Assembly (NCBI RefSeq): GCF_029873635.1
Contig: NC_080421.1
Span: 36,994,617-37,058,616, forward strand
Length of the DNA stretch: 64,000 nucleotides
DNA from: Malania oleifera
Taxonomy: Eukaryota; Streptophyta; Magnoliopsida; Santalales; Ximeniaceae
Reading direction: 5' to 3'
The notes under the pieces were generated by a model. It was not told the DNA's origin, did no database searches, and worked only from the letters and a program-made list of their open reading frames with translations. Made by a program: the position numbers and the translations under genes. This document shows, in pieces, positions 12,076 through 22,321 of this stretch. The first letter of the stretch is position 1; the number at the start of each line of letters is the position of its first letter.

Positions 12076-14044
12076 TGTTAACTTTACCGTGATCCCAAGA
12101 GGGGGGGATGAATTGATATTTTTAAAATTTAAGCCCTAGGTCAATCTCCTAATACTGTATATTCACAACCTTATGGTCAATCTAGTGCAAGTAATGTAAA
12201 TGTATACTAGAAAGTAAATGAAACAAATTAATCAAATATGCATGCACCAGAAAGAAGTAAAGTAGAGTCGACACACAGAAATGTTATCGAGGTTCGGCCA
12301 ATTGCCTATGTCCCCGCCTTAGCTAACAAGCACAAGGATTACCACTATAATTTGCTCACTTAAACGGGTGGAGCGGTACCTAACCAAACTAGGTCAATTA
12401 GCACAAGGCTGACCTCAACCTTTACAACAATCCTTACCAAGTTGGATTACCGCCCCCTTAGGTCATGCCTGGAAACACTCAGATTTTACAATCAAATTGT
12501 ATAGAAGTAGTGCTTTCACGTAAAGCAGATTTGTACCCGAATATGCACAATCACATACACATCAAAAGCATGGATATAGTGTAAGCTCGGTGATGCAAGA
12601 TTTGTTCAATCAATACTCAACACAGTATAATCAATATGAAGCTCAAGAATATTCAACATAGTATAATCAGTATAATGCTCAAGAGTATTCAATACAAGCA
12701 AAGTCTTGGAATCTAGACAAAGCATTTCAGTAGCACATCAATATTCCAAGTATACTAAACAGATAATCAAACTAGCTCCAAAATGGTTTTCCTCAATGAA
12801 ATAAGCACAATACTAGTTTAAAAAAAATACTTGCTTGTTTGAAAAATTATTTGCACATCAAAAGCAAAGCTAATGGAAACTTGCTATGGAATGCAAATAT
12901 CCCAAGCTTCCTTGGTTTAATCCCACACAAGATTTATAATGGAGAAATCAATGGGATAAACCTAAGCTAAGCTCCCAAAAAGATAATCTCAAGTACACAC
13001 ACAAGTGGGAGTATTAGCAAGAGACAACAATCACGTTAACACAAGAGAAGCTCTTACAATCTCAGTTTTTGTCAAATGGATGCAAGTTTGAGAGTATTTG
13101 GGCAAAAAGTGATTTTTCAGTAGACAGAATTTTTGGCTTAATCACTTTGCTAATCTTGCCCTAATCATGCAAATGAAGGCATATTTATAGTCAGGTGAAA
13201 AATTATAACCATTCGGGATAAAATGGGTATTATTAAAAAAGTCTCAAATGATTAAAATCCAATTAGACCTAGTTAACCCAGTTTTACCACAATTAATTTA
13301 ATTTTAACAGGCTAGGGTTTGGGTGGCTGAACCTAGGTTCGGTCGCCCGACAAGACTCAATTTAAAAAGTTTTTCAAATAAGTTCGGTCGCCCATATTAC
13401 CCTTCAGCAGCGCAAATCAAAGTCAGTAGCAAAGCTACGTAACTTCGGGTGCCCAATCAAACATCTAGTGGCCCGAAACCATGTGTTCAGTCGCCCGGGG
13501 GTCTTATTGAACTGAAAGCATCGGTCACCTAAGTTGGTGAACAGTCCCTTTCGAGGGGTTCGGACGCTCGGAGAAGATATGTATATTTAAGGTTCGGTCA
13601 CCCGAGGTCTGGTCAACATTTTGACTTGTCAACGTTCGAGCACCCAAGGAGTTTTGTACTCCAAGGGTTTGGTCGCCCGAGCCCTCTTGACTTGCTTAGG
13701 TTTGTTCAATTTTGAGCATAATTATAACACACGCATATATTTTATGCTATGTGTGTGAGTATTGGAGCCTAAGGTCTTGCTATGGTCTAATTGAGCTTAC
13801 GCTATATCCTGTATGCATGATGTGCAGGTAAAAACAAAACACACAAACCACATCCTAGGTTACTATTACAGACCCATATTACAGACATTAAATTTACAAT
13901 TACAAATTACAAGTCTTCGGGGTCTTCATGTTTCTTCTAATGTCATTCCTTGGGATATTTATTTGAGCTTGCACAAGCACTTGACAATCATCAAATATCA
14001 TTATTTGTCATTATCAAAACCGGGTGCAACCTATAAGGTCAACA
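12076..14044 (-). mobile_element. 5' LTR of Sirevirus A (1969 bp)
   Basis: The plus strand reads TGTTAAC to GGTCAACA. It is homologous to 5070-6715 over its right part. Near the primer-site end is the block CCCAAGAGGGGGGG then ATGAATTG, which recurs in all Sirevirus LTRs of the window. Positions 13310-13690 contain the array of near-palindromes with core TCGCCCGA. The next base outside, 14045, is inside the RT of copia D, so A inserted into D. Confidence 0.9.
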
Positions 14045-15467
14045 TACCAGTAGAAAAGACCCCCATTGGATGTAAGTGGGTTTATAAAGTGAAGCATAAA
14101 ACTGATGGTAGCATTGAGCGCTATAAGGCTTGTTTGGTTGCAAAGGGTTATACGCAATGTGAAGAAATTGATTATCAAGACACTTTTTCACCAGTTGTCA
14201 AGATGAGCATTGTAAGATCAATTTTGGCTTTTGCAACCATTCATAATTTGTATTTGCATCAACTAGATGTAAATAATGCTTCTTTACATGGGGACCTTGA
14301 AGAAGAAGTATACATGACTCTTCCTCCAAGCTATCATACTTCCTCAAAGTCACAAGTTTTGCGTTTAAACAAATCTCTTTATGGTTTAAAATAGGCACCG
14401 AGGCAATGGTTCTCCAAACTCTCTAATACTTTGATTTCTTATGGTTTTATTCAATCTGAAGCATATCAATCTCTGTTCATCAAGAAAACTAGCACTTTTT
14501 TCATTGCTCTATTGGTTTATGTGGATGATATTATGCTTGTTTCTAATGCCGCATCACCTATTGTACAATTCACATCATTCTTAAATGCCCAGTTCAAATT
14601 GAAGGATTTAGGTTCTCTAAAATATTTTCTTGGCTTGGAAATTTCTCGAGCAAAATAAGGTATTTCTTTGTGTCAACGAAAATATGCATTAGATTTGCTA
14701 AAAAATGTTGGCATGTTGGCAGCAAAGCCAGCAAACTTCCCAATGGATCCTCATTTAAAACTCTCTCGATATGAAGGTGATTTATTGACTAATATTACCC
14801 ATTATAGAAGATTAATTGGTAGATTACTTTATCTCATAGTTACAAGACCTAATATTTCTTATTCAGTACAAGTTCTTAGTCAATTCTTGAATGAACCAAG
14901 AAAACCTCATCTTGATGTTGCCTTAAGGGTTTTAAGGTATATTAAAGGTGCACCATCACAAGGGTTGTTCTACTCCAGCTCTTCTTTAACACATCTGTAA
15001 GTTTTTTCAAATTCTAATTGGGCTGGTTGTGTTGACACTAGACGTTCAGTAACAGGGATTTGTGTTTTAATAGGCAATCCCTTATGACTTGGAAATCTAA
15101 GAAACAGACAATACTGTAGAGTCAAAATATAGAGCTATGGGTATTGCATGTTCTGAAACTGTTTGGATGCTGCAACTCTTTCGTGGGCTTGACATTCCTC
15201 ATTCACAAGCTGCTTCCTTGTTTTGCAACAACAAAGTAGCCATCCACATCGCTGCTAACCTAGTATATCATGAGAGAACAAAACATATCTAAGTGGATTG
15301 CCATTTTATTCAACAACTCATTTAACGAGGTGTTATCAAAACCGACCATGTCAAAACAACTTGCCAATTGGCTGATATTTTTACAAAAGCACTGGGTTCT
15401 CAACCTTTCAACAACATTTTATCCAAGATGGGTATTCATAATATCCATACTCCATCTTGAGGGGGCG
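14045..15467 (+). pseudogene. Copia D pol (RT and RNase H), older degenerate copy
   Basis: This is a plus-strand copia polyprotein fragment, beginning at [10 protein letters not shown] in the RT domain because element A cut away everything upstream. It keeps [25 protein letters not shown] (catalytic YVDD present) and KDLGSLKYFLGLEIS. RNase H remnants include HERTKHI near 15268 and QLADIFTKALGSQPF near 15360. Stops occur in LYGLK*APRQW (about 14392), after LGLEISRAK (14656), after 14998 and after HERTKHI. The motif style and short LTR resemble the Ale/Retrofit lineage rather than Sirevirus. A polypurine tract (GAGGGGGCG, about 15459-15467) abuts the 3' LTR. Confidence 0.88.
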
Positions 15468-15760
15468 TGTCAAAATACATTCTGTTATTAATTGTTGTTG
15501 CTAAATGTTATCAGTTGCTGCAGTAGTTGTTTTTCACATGCTGTTGCTACTCTGATGCAACTAACCATTTCTTGTTTATGTTTAGTTATTCAGTTGTTGT
15601 TTAGTTTTTTCTGTTTTTGGTTATTTAGTTATTTTGTTTCGTGTGTATATATATACCCTTCTGGTACAATGAGAATAATAAGAGAAGAAGAAGATTTCTC
15701 GCAGCTCTATCTGTATGTTTTGGTTTCTTCTTCATTCTTTCATTCTTCACTGTAATCCTT
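15468..15760 (+). mobile_element. 3' LTR of copia D (right end approximate)
   Basis: The LTR begins TGTCAAAATAC right after the polypurine tract. A TATA-like run (TATATATATA, near 15646-15656) followed by CCCTTCTGG marks the promoter part of the LTR. The right end is not defined because no second LTR is in the window; about 290 bp fits short copia LTRs. The ORFs at 15270-15491 and 15492-15755 are shadows of this region. Confidence 0.7.
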
Positions 15761-16433
15761 TGTTTTTTTTGTAAAAATATAAAAGAAAAAATATGATTAG
15801 TATATTTTTAAAAAATTTTATTAATGTTGGTATCTCTGATGTGTCATATTTTCATTTATTTAAAATTGTTGTATTATCATGCTGCTAAGGGGAAGAGGAC
15901 TGCAAGTAACACAGCCATTTTATACCGGGTCTGCAAAAAGCCATTTTATGCCTAGGACTGCAAAAACTCGTTTTGGACGAGTACATTATGCTAACTAGTT
16001 TGCCAAAAGAAAATTTTCAGCTTCTTTTTACTCTCACTTTCTTTTCAATCCCTCTTGACTTTCTATCACTTCACTTTTTTTCTGTCATTCATACCAATGA
16101 TTTTCCCCACTTTCCAACAGTCTCCATAAATTTGCACACAAGATCAAAATTCTTTAGAAAACCAAGCAAAACAAATTCAACACGGCCGCACCAACTGTGC
16201 TGCAGGCATGAACACACACACCATACTGAAATTTTATCATTATTCAGTTCACTTGATTTTTTTCTGCACAGCAAAGCACCAGAGAATGAATAAAAAAACA
16301 AAAACAAAAGCCTAAAACTACTCTAATATTCTTCAAACCCAGAGAGAAATGCAGAAGACACTTGAACAAACTAGGCAGGTACTACTAAGCCGGAAAAAAG
16401 AAAAGAAACAATAGAGCCTTTTATTAACCAAAC
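15761..16433. other. Intergenic flank downstream of the PHT1 copy
   Basis: This AT-rich sequence has no convincing gene. It includes a pair of similar phrases near 15910-15965 (CCATTTTATACCGGGTCTGC and CCATTTTATGCCTAGGACTG). On the minus strand an AATAAA at 16418-16423 lies just after the ancestral stop of the transporter and could serve as a polyadenylation signal. The 106-aa ORF at 15973-16293 shows no recognised domain and no compositional sign of coding. Confidence 0.55.
16418..16423 (-). terminator. Possible polyadenylation signal of the PHT1 copy
   Basis: AATAAA on the minus strand lies about 10 bases after the ancestral TAA stop. The motif is common in AT-rich DNA, so its position is the only support. 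Confidence 0.3.
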
Positions 16434-18066
16434 TTAAAAGACACCGGCTGTCCTGTTCTGGGAAGAAGCAGCCTCCAAATCCACCGCACCACCTTCGTCA
16501 TTCTCTTGCTCACGGCTCACCTGAAATCTCCTCCAAGGATCTTCCATTGGGCTCTGGAACCAAGAAAGTGAATAGCATGCCCAAGAAGTTGATCACTCCC
16601 AACACAATTAGTGAGTTCTTCATCCCAATTCCTGCAGGGTACCCTGCATCCGCCTTGGTCTTGTCCTGATTCTGAGCCAAATACAAGAACCCAAATGCAC
16701 CCACTATCGCCCCAGCCTTCCCCGACGCCGCCGATATCCCGTGGCAAGTGGACCGCAGCCTCGCCGGGAAAATCTCCGCCGGCACCACAAATGTTGTGGC
16801 ATTGGGCCCAAAGTTCACGAAGAAGAAGGTCAGCGAATACATGATCACAAACCCAATTCTGTTGTCCTTGTGCGTCCAGTGATCATAAGGAATTGCTAAT
16901 GCAAACTTGAACGCTGTCATGAAGAAGAATCCCATCAGCTGGATGACAAACCTTCCGATTTTGTCGATCAAAGCAACCGTAAACCAGTAACCAGGGACAG
17001 CACCGCACAGAGCGATAAGGGTCTGTGCCCTTGCAATTCTATAAACCTCCTCGAGGGCATTCATGGTCTTCGCCGGAGGGATCCATCCGACTGCGCTGAA
17101 AATGTCTTTCTGGAACAGATTTTGACTGTAGAACGCAACGTCCAGAAAGAACCAGGTGCTTGCAGTTCCCAGCAAGTGCAGGCCGTGTCGGCGAAGAAAC
17201 TTCTTGGAGAACAATCCGAAGGAATTGGCTTGCTTCACTGCCGCGTTCTCCACTTTCTGGGGCTCTGCCTCGATGTCCGCTTGCAAAACCTTCGACATAT
17301 CCGCTGCAGCCTGTTTCGTGTTCTTGGCGACGAGTGCCGTGTACCGAGCAGTTTCGGGCATCTTCAACCGCCACTAGTAAGTGAGCGCAGCCGGGATGGC
17401 TCCCACCATCAAAATGATGCGCCAAACATAGTCCGCCTGGGAGACGGTGGAGGCACCCGCATCGACCTGATACGCCGGGGCAGGGAACCCGGCGTTGAAC
17501 GCAGCCGAGATCGCAATGCCGAAAATCCCGCCGGCCAAAATCCCAAAGCCTTGCATCGCAAAGACCGCTGCGATGAACGCCCCGCGAGTCTTCTTGTTGG
17601 CGTACTCCGACATAATTGTGGCGGAAAGCGGGTAGTCGCCTCCAATGCCAAACCCGAGCCAGAAGCGGAAGAAGCAGAGGGTAGCCATCACTGCTTTTGG
17701 GTCCATCCCCATTGAAAGACCAGAGGCTATGGAGCCAATCACCATGAGCATAAGGGTAATCCCGTAAACCTTCTTCCGCCCCAGTTTGTCACCGAGCCAG
17801 CCGAAGAAGAGCTGCCCCGCCAGAGTGCCGCACAGGGCGACGCCGTTGACGGCGGTGGATACATTGGGAGGCAGAGTCCCGGGCTTCTTCGCCCCGTCCA
17901 CATGGTAGTAGATTCGGCCCAGCAGTTTTGTGACGAGGGAAATGCAGAAAAGATCGTAAGCATCGGTGAAGAAGCCCATTCCGGCGATCACGATTGCCGT
18001 AAAGTGATACCATTGAGTTTTCGCGATGTCGAGCGCATTCAGCACCTGCAATTGTTCCTTGGCCAT
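16434..18066 (-). pseudogene. PHT1: PHT1-family high-affinity phosphate transporter, interrupted by a nonsense codon and a frameshift
   Basis: The family is a plasma-membrane proton/phosphate symporter of the major facilitator superfamily (12 membrane segments, usually 520-545 residues), normally used for root Pi uptake or Pi redistribution. The start ATG is at 18064-18066 in good context (ACCATGG). Residues 1-230 are continuous, with FFTDAYDLF (about 32-40), [11 protein letters not shown] (92-102) and the PHT1 signature [13 protein letters not shown] (142-154). Codon 231 (17374-17376) is TAG where the family has a tyrosine before [10 protein letters not shown]. The same frame then runs intact to SLEEISGEP and TGA at 16510-16512, including [20 protein letters not shown]. 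One base frame shift later, an acidic tail ending SSQNRTAGVF and TAA at 16434-16436 looks like the original C-terminus, giving about 543 residues. No introns. GC content is clearly higher than the flanks. Most likely a recent pseudogene; assembly error is the alternative. Confidence 0.93.
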
Positions 18067-18150
18067 GGTCTTCTTCTTCTTTTTCTTCTTCTTCCTCTTC
18101 GTCTTCCTCTGTGACTTTCCTCCTGGAATAACCCCCCTGTGATCTTATAT
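18067..18150 (-). promoter_or_regulatory. Purine-rich 5' leader of the PHT1 copy
   Basis: Immediately upstream of the ATG the minus strand is a GAAGAA-rich tract of about 45 bases, followed further upstream by CAGGAGGAAAG. Purine-rich leaders are common in plant transporter mRNAs. No intron boundary or TATA box could be fixed with confidence. Confidence 0.4.
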
Positions 18151-18624
18151 CTGCAACAAGATAAATGGAGGGGAGCGATTACACCGTGATTCGTGACGAA
18201 ATCGTGTGAAAAAAAGGTATAATATCAGTATCCCAAAAGCATAAAATGTATAGTGAAAATAGCATTAAATTTTGGCAAATGATTAACATTGACACATGAC
18301 AAGTAAAGATTTAAAAAAAAAAAAAAATCTACACATAAGAAGTGACGTGAGAAAAAAAAAAATCCTAAAGATGACTAAGGAAAAAAATAATCAAAACGAA
18401 AGAATGAAAAGAGCACTGAATTTAAAATTTGTAAAAATAGAGATTTCAATTTTTGTAGAAAAGGGTTCCTTTATATTTGGTTTCTTCCTTGATTTCAATA
18501 TTTTCAATCAAATATAAGAGAAAGATAAAGTCTATAATCTCATTATTATTAGTTTTTTTTTACATTTAATATGATTAAAAAAATAAGAATTAGAATGTAA
18601 CTATGCTCCTATATATGTGTGTAT

Positions 18625-18628
18625 TCTC

Positions 18629-18680
<52 letters not shown>
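18625..18680. repeat. Compound (GT)n(GA)n microsatellite
   Basis: A run of GT units is followed directly by about 13 GA units with one AAA interruption. It lies about 570-610 bp upstream of the transporter start. Confidence 0.9.
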
Positions 18681-18686
<6 letters not shown>

Positions 18687-18888
18687 ATGTTATAAGAACA
18701 AAAATATACATAAGAAAATTTTGATACTGACCATTTTCTATCTATCTCAACAATGTGTGTGAAAAAGAAAGAGGAGAGAGTGAGTAAAGAAGAAAAAAGG
18801 AAGAGGAAGAAGTTGATGCAAAATGGAAGGCGTAAGGATATGAATTTATATGCACTAGACTCTTTGCAACAAATTAGAATCTCTACTA

Positions 18889-18896
18889 GTATATTC
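18889..18896 (-). promoter_or_regulatory. Candidate P1BS (PHR1-binding) site upstream of PHT1
   Basis: GTATATTC fits the palindromic P1BS consensus GNATATNC bound by PHR1-type factors in phosphate starvation. It lies about 820 bp upstream of the ATG, within the usual range for PHT1 promoters. One match in 1-2 kb of AT-rich DNA can arise by chance. Confidence 0.4.
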
Positions 18897-20156
18897 CTTT
18901 ATATTTTCGCTTCTTTTAACTAGGACAACTCATTCTTTTTGTTGTGAGCCCCTTCATTCGCTGCTTGGGCCTACCACGCCTTATATATGCAATCATTTAT
19001 ATTTTAAAATTATCAAAGGTCCTTTTTTTTTTTTAGTAAAGAAAAATTCTATAGCATGCAAATACCTTATTATTGATTGTTTGATTGATATATTATATAC
19101 ATCCATTTGGATGTTTGGTGTACATGCTCTATGATTTTTTTTTTATTTTTTATTTTTTACTTTTGATAAAAGAGGGCGGCACCTCCTTTGTTTATTAGAA
19201 AACTCTTCACTTATGACGGAGGAAAATTGTAGCTTCAACAAAACAAACTACAAATAGATAACCACTAAACAACTCTAAACAAGTTTAGAAAAAATCAAAA
19301 CCTTAAAACAAACCTAAACCCACCAAACAAAAAACGAGAGATTGAACTAATGACGAAAGGAAAATAGCAATTATTATCAATTATAAATTTTAAAATCAAT
19401 AGTAATTATTTTTTATTATTTTAAGGGAATAATAGGCATGACCATTAAATGTTGCCTAAGAATTATAACCTTAGAAATTTTTAAATGTTTCTCAATTTTA
19501 CCTTACTCATTTTTATTTGATTTTCTTACCATAATTTTATTTTTAGAATTAGAAACTATATTTTTCTAAATCAAGTTGATTTCAACACATGCTTACACGG
19601 TGTGACGCAACATTTTACAAGGGTAATTAGTCATTTAGCACTTATCATAAAGAAAGATGGCTATCAAATGTGTGAATAGAGTGTCACTCACTCCAATTGA
19701 TTTTTTTTAAGGGAATGCTTTAATTAAGAAAATATTAATTAATTAAATTATAATCATAATTATTGCTTGATATAAATACATGTGTGAAAAGAAAATTAAA
19801 TTTTTGTATAAAAGACATTTACTTCTAATATTGAAAAGATTCGAACCTTTATGATTTTTTATAAACTTCATAAATCTCTCATAGCATTTGATTTTTGGGA
19901 TAATGAATTCTTACATTAGGAGCTCAAGTACAAAAAATTTTAAACTATTATTTACTCTTTTTTTTTCTATTCTTGACATACTTGAAATTACATTAATATG
20001 GTTCAAAATTTAGAGTACTTAAAAAAATATGTAAAAAGTGCAAAATCCAATTATTATGGTGAATTTCTTTCAAATGCAAAATCTATTTATTATGTACATT
20101 AGGAGGTTTATTGGATTTTAAAATGTTCTTAGAGGTAATCTGCAACTTTTTGCTAC

Positions 20157-20524
20157 GTGCTCATGTTGCCATTAAATAGGTGGGATTTTTTTGTAGATAA
20201 ATTTCTAGGAAAAGCTACCCTCAACCTAATTATTGAATCTTGGCACGCAAAGATTGAAGTTTTCCACCATGTGAGTGGTTGGATTATCTTTAAATTTTGT
20301 AGTGAAAAAGACATGTTTCAAGTGCTTACCCTTACCTTGCATTTGGCCGTCCTCTGTTGCTTAAAAGGATGTCAGACTTGTTTCAATTTGATATGAAGAG
20401 TCTAAGCACTCTCCTAGTTTGGATTTAGTTGAGAAATCTCCCCCTTGAACTCTGGTCTTTGAAGGCTTTGGGGAAAATTTGCTCTTTTTTGGGTAAACCT
20501 GTGTATGCAGATAAACTTATCACT
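20157..20524 (+). pseudogene. LINE ORF1, N-terminal DUF4283 part (first half)
   Basis: The translation begins with a DUF4283-type sequence (HVSGWIIFKFCSEKDMFQVL), changes frame, then continues YLAFGRPLLLKRMSDLFQFD, LRNLPLELWSLKALGKICSF and LGKPVYADKLIT. DUF4283 followed by a zinc knuckle is the ORF1 architecture of plant L1-type LINEs, an RNA-binding protein. A stop interrupts VWI*LRNLP. At 20524 the reading frame stops abruptly inside the protein, and it resumes at 38830 in the same frame (next residues NREMPSYARVLVEI). The gap is the inserted Tat-like LTR and its nested elements. Confidence 0.85.
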
Positions 20525-22321
20525 TGTAGATACCCTAATTTTAGCTAGACCCTCCTAAGAAGACCCGATATTGTAAGAATTGACGTTAAGTCCTGGACAA
20601 AATCCCATTTTTAAAAGTAAGACCCTGAATTCCGTTTAAATAATTCAAGACTCGTTAGTGTCAATTTTATATCCCCGCTTGTATAGTCTTAGCATAGTTT
20701 TTCTTAGTTCATAAAGAACTTTCTCAAAATTAAACCCTTTGAGTCCTAAGTTCTTAAAATTGAGTCCTGATACAGTTGTCTTAGTTGTTTTTTTTTAAGT
20801 TCCTTAATTTAGTCTTTCAGTTCTGCTCACTGGCTAAAATGTGTGAGTTTTTCTAAACTCGGGTTCCTTTTAGGAGTCATCATAATCAAGTTCCTCAAAT
20901 CTTCAGATTTAGTTTCTTCTTTTGAGTCCTACAATTTTAATCAAGTATGTATGAATTTCTTTTGAATTTTTAGTTTAAGTCCGAAAAAGTCTTTCAAAAT
21001 TATAAGGTTGAGTCCCGTAATTTCAAAATCGAGTTTGTTTAAGTCTTAAGGTTATACTTTCTGATGAGTCACTAAAATATATGATTTTAGACCGTCATTT
21101 ACCTTTTTTAATCCTCATTTTAATATGTATTTACCCAAAGTTGTCATTGTTCAGAGTTATGCAAGGTTTGTTTGTCTTTTTAGGAAAAATAGGTCAAAAC
21201 CATAGAGTTAGGCATCACAAGAAGCCAAGGAAGATTTGGAGGATTCAAAGCTTGAATTCAAACATTCATCCAAGCTCTAAAAGCTTCAGATCATAAATAG
21301 ACAAGAAGATGACACTCGACCATGTGGCGTGACCAGCAAACCACAGGGGCGACTTAGTCTTCCACTACAAACTCCAATGTTCAGACTAAGATCAAAATGT
21401 TGTAAGGTTCAACCAAATGCGCGACCAAGTGACACCCTGGAGCGACCACGTCGAGATACTGAGATAGAACTAAAATTCAGAAATACCGAGAGTCTTGACA
21501 AAGTGTTCAACCAAGAGACCATCCGGGGCGACTGTGTCTAGATACTGAGATTTCCTAAAGATTGAGATACTTCAATTCTCGACGATCAACTCGACCATCA
21601 GGACCCTAAGGCGTGACAAAGTCGAAGTCATTAAAGATTTGAATCCCTGACTGCCCACGAGATCCAATTAGGGCGCGCACAAGAATGCTAGAGGAGCGAC
21701 TTGGTCGATAGTGACGATCTGCTACGCGAGATTTGCTACAAACTTTCCTAACTTGTAAAACAACCCTTGTAAACCCTAGAGCCTATAAGTATTCACTACG
21801 AACACAAGCTCTAGGTTCCTCTTTGGCCTCTCTTAGGTTAGTAACAAACCTAGGAAGTTATTAAGAGCCAAGTTAGAATAGGGGTAGAGTAGTTTCGGTT
21901 CGTGTATAGTGTGTTCGACAGCCTGTGACAGCCGGCGGCAGTCATACAACAGTCGTGTATATTAGATGATCTCCTCTTGTACTTTTGGCGCTAGTGACAT
22001 ACATTTTGAATGCTAAAGGGATGATTTTTTACTTATGCTTTCATTTACTATTTTCAATTTACTGCTTCCCATTTACTTGTTGTGTGTTTGATGAAAGATT
22101 ACAGATAAAGATAAGCACTGCTACGTATCAGTCAGAGGGAAATAGTTGGCCACGGAACCGCAGAGGTGTTCGTTATCATTAAGACAGGGTATACTCCAGT
22201 TCCCAACTATACTCCGGATGGTTGGTGCACCTTTGCTACCTTGTGCCCTCGATCGCCCCTCTCCCGCTTTGGCCTGCTCGGGTTAGTACTTCTATGAAAT
22301 CTGGATGAGCGTAGTTAGAAG
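20525..22321 (+). mobile_element. Tat/Ogre-like LTR, left part
   Basis: It starts TGTAGATACCCTAATTTT right after the 5-bp flank TCACT (20520-20524). Its continuation across Sirevirus B is at 35134-38824, which ends GTCGCGACA followed by CCACT. The combined length, about 5.5 kb, and these ends match Tat/Ogre LTRs. No second LTR or internal domain is present, so it is best read as a solo LTR. Positions 21300-21730 contain repeated GGGGCGACTTGGTCG-like phrases. The ORFs at 21081, 21329 and 21985 are not genes. Confidence 0.65.

Larger units (their letters stand above)
18151..20156. other. AT-rich upstream region without a recognised gene
   Basis: Apart from the microsatellite and the P1BS-like site, I see only AT-rich sequence with homopolymer runs. 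A T-rich block at about 19130-19165 followed by GAGGGCGGCACCTCC could be the reversed 3' tail of a small LINE, but no coding part is visible. The 73-aa ORF at 18296-18517 is lysine-rich low complexity. Confidence 0.5.

Noticed and set aside
17374-17376. Programmed readthrough or recoding at the in-frame TAG of PHT1
   Set aside because: The family has an ordinary tyrosine codon here and no recoding context is evident; a point mutation or assembly error is simpler.
16517-18114. Overlapping ORFs on both strands of the PHT1 region (for example 17122-17715 plus, 17039-17425 minus)
   Set aside because: They are shadows of the GC-rich transporter frame and show no domains.
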